Program-made: the position numbers and the translations under genes
The notes under the pieces: generated by a model
What the model was told of the DNA's origin: nothing
Databases searched by the model: none
Seen by the model: the letters and a program-made list of their open reading frames with translations, nothing else
Shown here: piece after piece, positions 26,976-32,610 of the stretch
Layout: every line of letters begins with the position of its first letter
How positions within the stretch are numbered: the first letter of the stretch is position 1
Source of the DNA: Marinilabiliales bacterium
GTDB taxonomy: Bacteria; Bacteroidota; Bacteroidia; Bacteroidales; BM520
DNA: 32,610 bases
Direction of reading: 5' to 3'
Assembly: GCA_002869405.1 (NCBI GenBank)
Contig: PKSY01000055.1
Coordinates: 1 to 32,610, forward strand

Positions 26976-26983
26976 CAAATTTA
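26976..26983 (-). promoter_or_regulatory. Promoter -7 element for the CHAT gene
   Basis: TAAATTTG on the minus strand, 32 bases before the ATG; an exact TAnnTTTG match. The nearest TTG (27009-27011) is 25 bases upstream, longer than usual. Together with the hairpin at 27016-27049 it suggests that the CHAT gene can be transcribed separately from the T9SS protein gene. Confidence 0.45.
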
Positions 26984-27015
26984 AAAAAAAACCTGAAGAT
27001 TCACAGTACAAAATA

Positions 27016-27049
27016 AAACAGGTTGCTTCGGGGAAAAAGCAACCTGTTT
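27016..27049 (-). terminator. Terminator hairpin after the dockerin/cohesin-like gene
   Basis: On the minus strand AAACAGGTTGCTT pairs with AAGCAACCTGTTT (12-13 base pairs) and is followed by TATTTTG. It lies 40 bases after the stop codon. The U-tract is weak, so read-through to the CHAT gene is possible. Confidence 0.65.
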
Positions 27050-27089
27050 GAGCGGTGTTACGTTGTTGTATTCTATAACTAATTGGGAT

Positions 27090-28340
27090 TTATTTTGTGA
27101 TTAGGACTTTACCTGTAGTCAGTACACTATTTTTATTTTCAATTTGATAGATGTAATATCCCGGTGAAAGGTTTGTGACATCTATTGCACTCTTAGTATC
27201 TTCAAGTAATACTGAAATTACTGCCTTACCTGTCAAATCTCTGACAGTAAAGGTGCTGTTTTGGTTTTGTGCCTCAACAAACAGGATATCAGTTGCGGGA
27301 TTCGGATATATTGAAACTGATTCCTCGAAATTGTTTAATGAAGTTGTTGTTTCTTTATTTAATACGTTGATTGACTGACTAACAAGTTTTGTTGTATTTT
27401 CTGATTTTCCGTCAGCAGTAATGTATGCAGATTCATCATCAAGAGAGAAAACGACTTCCTGTGGTTGAGCGTTCTCATTAACAGTGACATAGAGAGTGAT
27501 AATGGCATTATCTTTTTCAATGTGGAGGCTTTCCGTATTCTGACCAGTCATCCAGTTAAATCCAATTAATCCGTCAGCTTCCTCGGCACGATATTCCATT
27601 TCTGCAGGATTTGTTTCATACTCTTCAATGGTAACAACATCTGCATCATATTTTATACCCATGTAAAGAGCTGCAACATCGATTGTCTCGCTGGCATAGA
27701 AAGATACTTCAACGGTTTCACCCGGAAGCACATTAATTGTTTGGTTGGAAACAATTGTGGATTTCTCTTTGTCATCATCAATAATATAGGAACCACAGAT
27801 ATCGCCTGAGCATGTAGCGCCAAGTTCATTTCCACCAACAGACTGACCGTCTTTCGAAGGAGTAAAAGTATATTCCATGCTGTCGAAAAGCCATGGCTCA
27901 TTATTAAATGGAAGTTGGTAAATAAGCCAGTCGATGAGGATGTCCCAATAATCACCCCAGTCAATATTGCCATTGTTGTTTACATCAGCAGCAATAGCCT
28001 GATATCCTTCCAGGTTAATAAATCCAAACATATGGAACATTACCATAAATGCATCGCTGAGTTCCACTCCGCCTGCGGGGAGTTCAGTTTCTGCCAAAAT
28101 AGTAAAGGTGCCATAAGGAATATTGGTGAGTTCATAGTATCCGTTATCATCAGTTACAACACTTTGTATAAATGTATTATCTGCATTTTGAATAGTAACT
28201 GTAACTGAAGGAACCGGATTGTCTGAATTGCCGTGGTAGAGCACATTTCCGGAGAAAGTGTTTTGAGCTGTTGCTGTAGTCGAGAATAATGATAATGTAA
28301 TGATAAATAATCCAGCGAAAATAGAGTACAACTTTTTCAT
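27090..28340 (-). CDS. T9SS-exported protein with dockerin-like and cohesin-like segments
   Basis: This 416-residue protein has a signal peptide at about 1-25, then a Cna-B/carboxypeptidase-regulatory-like beta domain at 27-88 (SVVTDDNGYYELTNIPYGTF). A dockerin-like segment at 92-142 has one good calcium loop, D119-x-N-x-N-G-x-I-D127-x-x-D130; the first loop is degenerate. Residues about 199-330 (LPGETVEVSFYASETIDVAAL, later GLIGFNWM) resemble a cohesin-type domain. Residues 340-416 form a type A T9SS sorting domain (SIYPNPATD, then LSPGYYIYQI and the C-terminal KVLITK), which directs export across the outer membrane and surface attachment. No catalytic domain is seen; a structural or ligand-binding role is likely. 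Cys177 and Cys182 could form a disulfide. Confidence 0.85.
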   Translation of the reverse strand: MKKLYSIFAGLFIITLSLFSTTATAQNTFSGNVLYHGNSDNPVPSVTVTIQNADNTFIQSVVTDDNGYYELTNIPYGTFTILAETELPAGGVELSDAFMVMFHMFGFINLEGYQAIAADVNNNGNIDWGDYWDILIDWLIYQLPFNNEPWLFDSMEYTFTPSKDGQSVGGNELGATCSGDICGSYIIDDDKEKSTIVSNQTINVLPGETVEVSFYASETIDVAALYMGIKYDADVVTIEEYETNPAEMEYRAEEADGLIGFNWMTGQNTESLHIEKDNAIITLYVTVNENAQPQEVVFSLDDESAYITADGKSENTTKLVSQSINVLNKETTTSLNNFEESVSIYPNPATDILFVEAQNQNSTFTVRDLTGKAVISVLLEDTKSAIDVTNLSPGYYIYQIENKNSVLTTGKVLITK

Positions 28341-28353
28341 TTTTTTCTGTTTT

Positions 28354-28384
28354 AAAATTTAACACCGCAAAGACACTGAATCAA
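28354..28384 (-). promoter_or_regulatory. Promoter for the T9SS protein gene
   Basis: On the minus strand TTG (28384-28382), a 20-base spacer and TAAATTTT (28361-28354) match the Bacteroidota -33/-7 pattern in position and in all but one base of TAnnTTTG. The -7 element ends 13 bases before the ATG. Confidence 0.55.
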
Positions 28385-28613
28385 TCCCCATATCAATGTC
28401 CGTACCCTTAATCCGCTTTTTTTAAAAAGGTAATACTGTTTTTCCCAACTTTTTTTTAAAATTTTCGTAAATCAGGATATAATATTATACTTTAGACACA
28501 GAAAACGGGTGATGTTTAAAATTATAATGTTGGTATACAGTAGTTTGTGCTAAGAGGTTACAAGTTTTTAAAAAAAACATATTTTTTTTGTATTACTTTT
28601 TGATAAAAATCGG
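28385..28613. other. AT-rich divergent regulatory region before the sigma factor gene
   Basis: This lies between the T9SS gene promoter and the sigma factor gene. It holds a perfect 12-base palindrome TATAATATTATA (28478-28489), which may be chance in AT-rich DNA, and poly-T/A runs. TACTTTTTG shortly before the sigma ATG resembles TAnnTTTG with one extra base. No open reading frame or RNA is supported. Confidence 0.35.
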
Positions 28614-29216
28614 ATGAATAAGAGAACGAGATTTTTGTATAGCGATAAGGATTATCTGGATGGATTGAAGACGAGAGATTCCGAAATTATCACTGCCATA
28701 TATTACAATCATATAGATCTTGTGAAGAATTTGGCTGTGAAGAATTCTGGAAATGAGGAAGATGCAGAAGATTTATTTCAGGATGCAATCATTATTACTT
28801 ACAAAAAAATTGTGAATGAAGAGCTGGAATTAACCAGCACATTTAGAACGTTCTTTTACAGTATTTGTCGTAATCTATGGCTTCAGCGCCTTAGCAAACG
28901 TCCGGGAAAAGTAATCGATATTGCTGATGTGGAAGAATATGTTCCACTTTCTGATAGTCAGGAATATGAAATTCATGATGAATCAGAAAACAGGGAAAGG
29001 TTATATCTGAAACACTTCGGAAAATTATCTTCTGATTGTCAGAAAATTCTTAAACACTTTGCTGAAGGTAAAAGCGTACGTGAAATCGCACAAATAATGC
29101 GATATAAAAGTGAGGATTATGCCAAATCAAGAAAGTATCAGTGTAAAGAGAATTTGAAAAAAAGGATTAAAAACGACCCCTTATACAAAGAACTACTTGA
29201 CAATGAAGAAGAATAG
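28614..29216 (+). CDS. ECF-type RNA polymerase sigma factor
   Basis: This 200-residue protein has sigma-70 region 2 at about 20-95, including NEEDAEDLFQDAIIITYKKI (core binding) and FRTFFYSICRNLWLQRLSKR (-10 recognition), and a region 4 helix-turn-helix at about 130-185 with EGKSVREIAQIMRYKSEDYA. Region 3 is missing, as in ECF sigma factors. The pattern SEDYAKSRKYQCKENL in region 4 is one I recall from a Bacteroidota-specific group. The next gene encodes a one-pass membrane protein with an anti-sigma-like N-terminus. Target promoters probably include this locus, but no ECF-type consensus was found. Confidence 0.9.
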   Translation: MNKRTRFLYSDKDYLDGLKTRDSEIITAIYYNHIDLVKNLAVKNSGNEEDAEDLFQDAIIITYKKIVNEELELTSTFRTFFYSICRNLWLQRLSKRPGKVIDIADVEEYVPLSDSQEYEIHDESENRERLYLKHFGKLSSDCQKILKHFAEGKSVREIAQIMRYKSEDYAKSRKYQCKENLKKRIKNDPLYKELLDNEEE

Positions 29217-29961
29217 CCTACAAGAAAAACTCGAGCGATATCTCAAAGGAGATATGTCTGCAAAAGAGATGAAGAAATTTGAAGACTCTCTGATGAAAGA
29301 TAATGAGATGTTGCGCGAGATAGCCCTTGAGCAGGAGCTCGAAACAGTACTTGGAGATGCAGATATCCTCGATCTCAAAATGAAACTTGATGCAATACGT
29401 TATAAGGAGAGTAGAAATCAAATGTTATCTCCAATTATCCTAAGTATGAAGTCAAACATGAAGTATATCGCAGCCGCAGCAAGTATGGGGGTTCTGATAA
29501 CTGCCGGTGTACTTACACTTACTCCAAGGAATTATTCTTCCGACAAGTTGTTTAAAATGTATTATCAGCCTGATAAAGCCGTTATTGTCAATCGCGCAGG
29601 CAGGGGAAACGTTAATATCGTTGAAGCATTAATGAAGTTCCAGAAGAAGGATTATGACGCTGCTTCTGGAATGTTCGAAGAAATCCTTCTGAACAACCCT
29701 GATAATATAGCATTGCGCTTCTATAACGGGATATCGTACATAGAAACTGAAAAATACGATGAGGCTATTAAGTCGTTTAATCTGATCCTGGAAAATAAGG
29801 ATAACCTTTACATTGAGCATGCTGAATGGTACCTCGCTCTCTGTTACCTTAAAAAGGAAGATGTTGACGAGGCAAGAAAACAACTCTTGCGCATAGCGAA
29901 CGAAGAAGATGGCTTTTATAAAGAAGATGCACAAAAAATTCTTGAAAAGCTCGACAAGTAA
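29203..29961 (+). CDS. Membrane protein with anti-sigma-like N-terminus and extracytoplasmic TPRs
   Basis: This 252-residue protein has a cytoplasmic part (1-85) opening LQEKLERYLKGDMSAKEMKKF, a pattern common at the start of Bacteroidota anti-sigma-like proteins. There is no zinc-binding Cys/His motif. One membrane span lies at about 88-106 (YIAAAASMGVLITAGVLTL). The periplasmic part has at least three TPR-like repeats over about 139-250 (DYDAASGMFEEIL, KYDEAIKSFNLIL, DVDEARKQLLRIA). The ATG at 29203 is preferred over an in-frame TTG at 29197. It overlaps the sigma gene by 14 bases, so the two are probably translated together. Its TPRs would be in the same compartment as those of the CHAT protein. 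The anti-sigma role is inferred from context. Confidence 0.78.
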   Translation: MKKNSLQEKLERYLKGDMSAKEMKKFEDSLMKDNEMLREIALEQELETVLGDADILDLKMKLDAIRYKESRNQMLSPIILSMKSNMKYIAAAASMGVLITAGVLTLTPRNYSSDKLFKMYYQPDKAVIVNRAGRGNVNIVEALMKFQKKDYDAASGMFEEILLNNPDNIALRFYNGISYIETEKYDEAIKSFNLILENKDNLYIEHAEWYLALCYLKKEDVDEARKQLLRIANEEDGFYKEDAQKILEKLDK

Positions 29962-29992
29962 ACCATTGCTTTCCACATATTCATACATTCAC

Positions 29993-30030
29993 AACCGTTT
30001 TGATTGTCCTAATCTAAACGGTTTTTTTTT
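29993..30030 (+). terminator. Terminator of the sigma/anti-sigma operon, overlapping the 3' end of sdaA
   Basis: AACCGTTT/AAACGGTT with a 15-base loop, followed by nine T residues. It lies 31 bases after the anti-sigma-like stop. Its right arm and T-tract also encode the last codons of sdaA on the other strand (AKKNRLD and stop), so one stretch does two jobs. Confidence 0.8.
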
Positions 30031-31205
30031 GCCAGTCCGCCAAGTCCCGTCTCGCGGTATAATGCAGGAATATCATGTCCGGTTTCATTCATAACTTCAA
30101 CAACGCGGTCAAATGATACACGGTGGATCCCGTCTGATAGAAGCGCATAATCCTTACTGTCGATGGCTCTTGTTGCGGCAAAGGCATTTCTTTCGATGCA
30201 TGGAATTTGTACCAGCCCCATTACAGGGTCACAAGTTAGTCCCAGGTGATGTTCAAGCCCCATTTCCGCAGCGTATTCTACCTGAGCAGGAGTGCCGCCG
30301 AAAAGTTGTGTTGCCGCACCGGCAGCCATAGCGCATGCTGAACCTATTTCACCCTGGCAACCAACTTCAGCCCCGGAAATTGATGCATTGTATCTGATCA
30401 GGTTGCCAATAAGCCCGGCAGTAGCAAGAGCATGAAGGATTCGCTTTCGGTTAAATCCGTAATATTCCTGCAAAAGATATAGTACACCGGGCAGTACACC
30501 GCAAGATCCACAAGTTGGAGCTGTGACAACGCGGCCACCGGAAGCATTTTCCTCTGCTACAGCAAGCGCATAAGCGTAAAGTTGTATTCTTGGCTTTACA
30601 TAGTCATTGTGCTGCAACGATTTCGTGTAATAGGAAGATGCTTTTCGGGGTACATTCAGCGGCCCTGGTAATCTGCTTTCATGATTAAGTCCGTTTTTTA
30701 CAGAAGTAATCATAACCTCCCACACTTCATCAAGATAATCCCAAATATCATTATCTTCCCGGTCGGCAACATATTCCCACATATTTTTCCCCTGTTTCTG
30801 GCACCATAACAATATGTCGTTCATATTATGGAGCCCGTAAATGGATTTGTGATTACGCTTTCCCGGTGTTTGAGTGATTTCACCACCGCCAATGCTAAAC
30901 CATGTTTCCTTATGCAGAGTAACTCCTTCGTTGTTAATGGATTCAAAGGTAATGGCATTGGGATGACCCGGCAGCGATTCTGTTGGTTTCCACACAATTT
31001 CTGTATGATCCGCTCCAAGTGTTTTAAAGATTATTTCATCCGTAAGGTGGCCTTTCCCTGTTGCTGCCAGTGAACTATACAGCGTTACACGGTAACGTGC
31101 ACCGGGGAATTCTTTTATGAACAGTGCCGCAGCGCGTGCCGGTCCCATTGTATGGCTGCTGGATGGGCCATAGCCGATTTTATATATTGAGCGAATCGTT
31201 TCCAT
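30009..31205 (-). CDS. sdaA: L-serine ammonia-lyase, iron-sulfur dependent, single chain
   Basis: This enzyme deaminates L-serine to pyruvate and ammonia with a [4Fe-4S] cluster in the cytoplasm. It is a fused chain: the beta-type domain (about 1-150) with the loop SSSHTMGP at 15-22, then the alpha-type catalytic domain with TAPTCGSCGVLPG at 228-240. Candidate cluster ligands are Cys283 (GCQGE), Cys325 (LTCDPVMG) and Cys336 (IPCIERN). The start is placed at 31205 (METIRSIYKIG, 398 residues); the ATG at 31262 would add 19 atypical residues and lies upstream of the promoter. The cluster is oxygen-sensitive in known members, fitting an anaerobe. It is divergent from nifJ, which consumes pyruvate. 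Confidence 0.95.
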   Translation of the reverse strand: METIRSIYKIGYGPSSSHTMGPARAAALFIKEFPGARYRVTLYSSLAATGKGHLTDEIIFKTLGADHTEIVWKPTESLPGHPNAITFESINNEGVTLHKETWFSIGGGEITQTPGKRNHKSIYGLHNMNDILLWCQKQGKNMWEYVADREDNDIWDYLDEVWEVMITSVKNGLNHESRLPGPLNVPRKASSYYTKSLQHNDYVKPRIQLYAYALAVAEENASGGRVVTAPTCGSCGVLPGVLYLLQEYYGFNRKRILHALATAGLIGNLIRYNASISGAEVGCQGEIGSACAMAAGAATQLFGGTPAQVEYAAEMGLEHHLGLTCDPVMGLVQIPCIERNAFAATRAIDSKDYALLSDGIHRVSFDRVVEVMNETGHDIPALYRETGLGGLAKKNRLD

Positions 31206-31223
31206 TGTAATTTTTTGATGTTG

Positions 31224-31255
31224 CAAATTTATAGAAAAACACAGATGCTGAACAA
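31224..31255 (-). promoter_or_regulatory. Promoter of sdaA
   Basis: On the minus strand TTG (31255-31253), a 21-base spacer and TAAATTTG (31231-31224) form the best complete match to the Bacteroidota -33/-7 promoter in the window. The -7 element ends 18 bases before the chosen ATG, which supports that start. Confidence 0.6.

Positions 31256-32610
<1,355 letters not shown>

Overview
The window is a piece of a Bacteroidota chromosome, most likely an anaerobic member of Bacteroidales/Marinilabiliales. This is inferred from three things. There is a type IX secretion (T9SS) sorting domain. Several promoters carry the phylum's -7 element TAnnTTTG. An oxygen-sensitive [4Fe-4S] serine dehydratase sits beside pyruvate:ferredoxin oxidoreductase. 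No tRNA, rRNA, CRISPR array, transposase or phage gene was seen.

About 250-15847 (minus strand) is a compact division and cell-wall (dcw) operon. In transcription order it reads mraZ, rsmH, ftsL, ftsI, murE, mraY, murD, ftsW, murG, murC, ftsQ, ftsA, ftsZ, yqeY. Genes are separated by a few bases or overlap. murF, ddl and murB are not in it. A three-copy, 10-bp-spaced TGG repeat just upstream of mraZ looks like the MraZ autoregulatory operator. The operon runs out at its 3' side into a 250-bp stretch of hairpin-forming repeats.

16132-18562 (plus strand) is a three-gene unit: an O-acyltransferase and an N-acyltransferase resembling the GlsA/GlsB pair for glycine lipids (OlsA/OlsB-like), then the ribosome-assembly GTPase EngB. 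18747-20701 (minus strand) encodes a carboxyltransferase subunit and a short biotin carrier protein and ends in a clear terminator. 20823-23634 holds a YjbR-like gene that overlaps tail-to-tail with mutS2.

23677-29961 is the most unusual region. On the minus strand are a secreted protein with dockerin-like and cohesin-like parts plus a T9SS tail, and an exported TPR-CHAT protein with both catalytic residues and a C-terminal membrane anchor. Divergent to them are an ECF-type sigma factor and a one-pass membrane protein with an anti-sigma-like N-terminus and extracytoplasmic TPRs. This may be an envelope signalling and protease locus.

30009-32610 carries sdaA (serine to pyruvate) divergent from nifJ (pyruvate to acetyl-CoA; cut off by the window end), with a 369-bp regulatory region between them.
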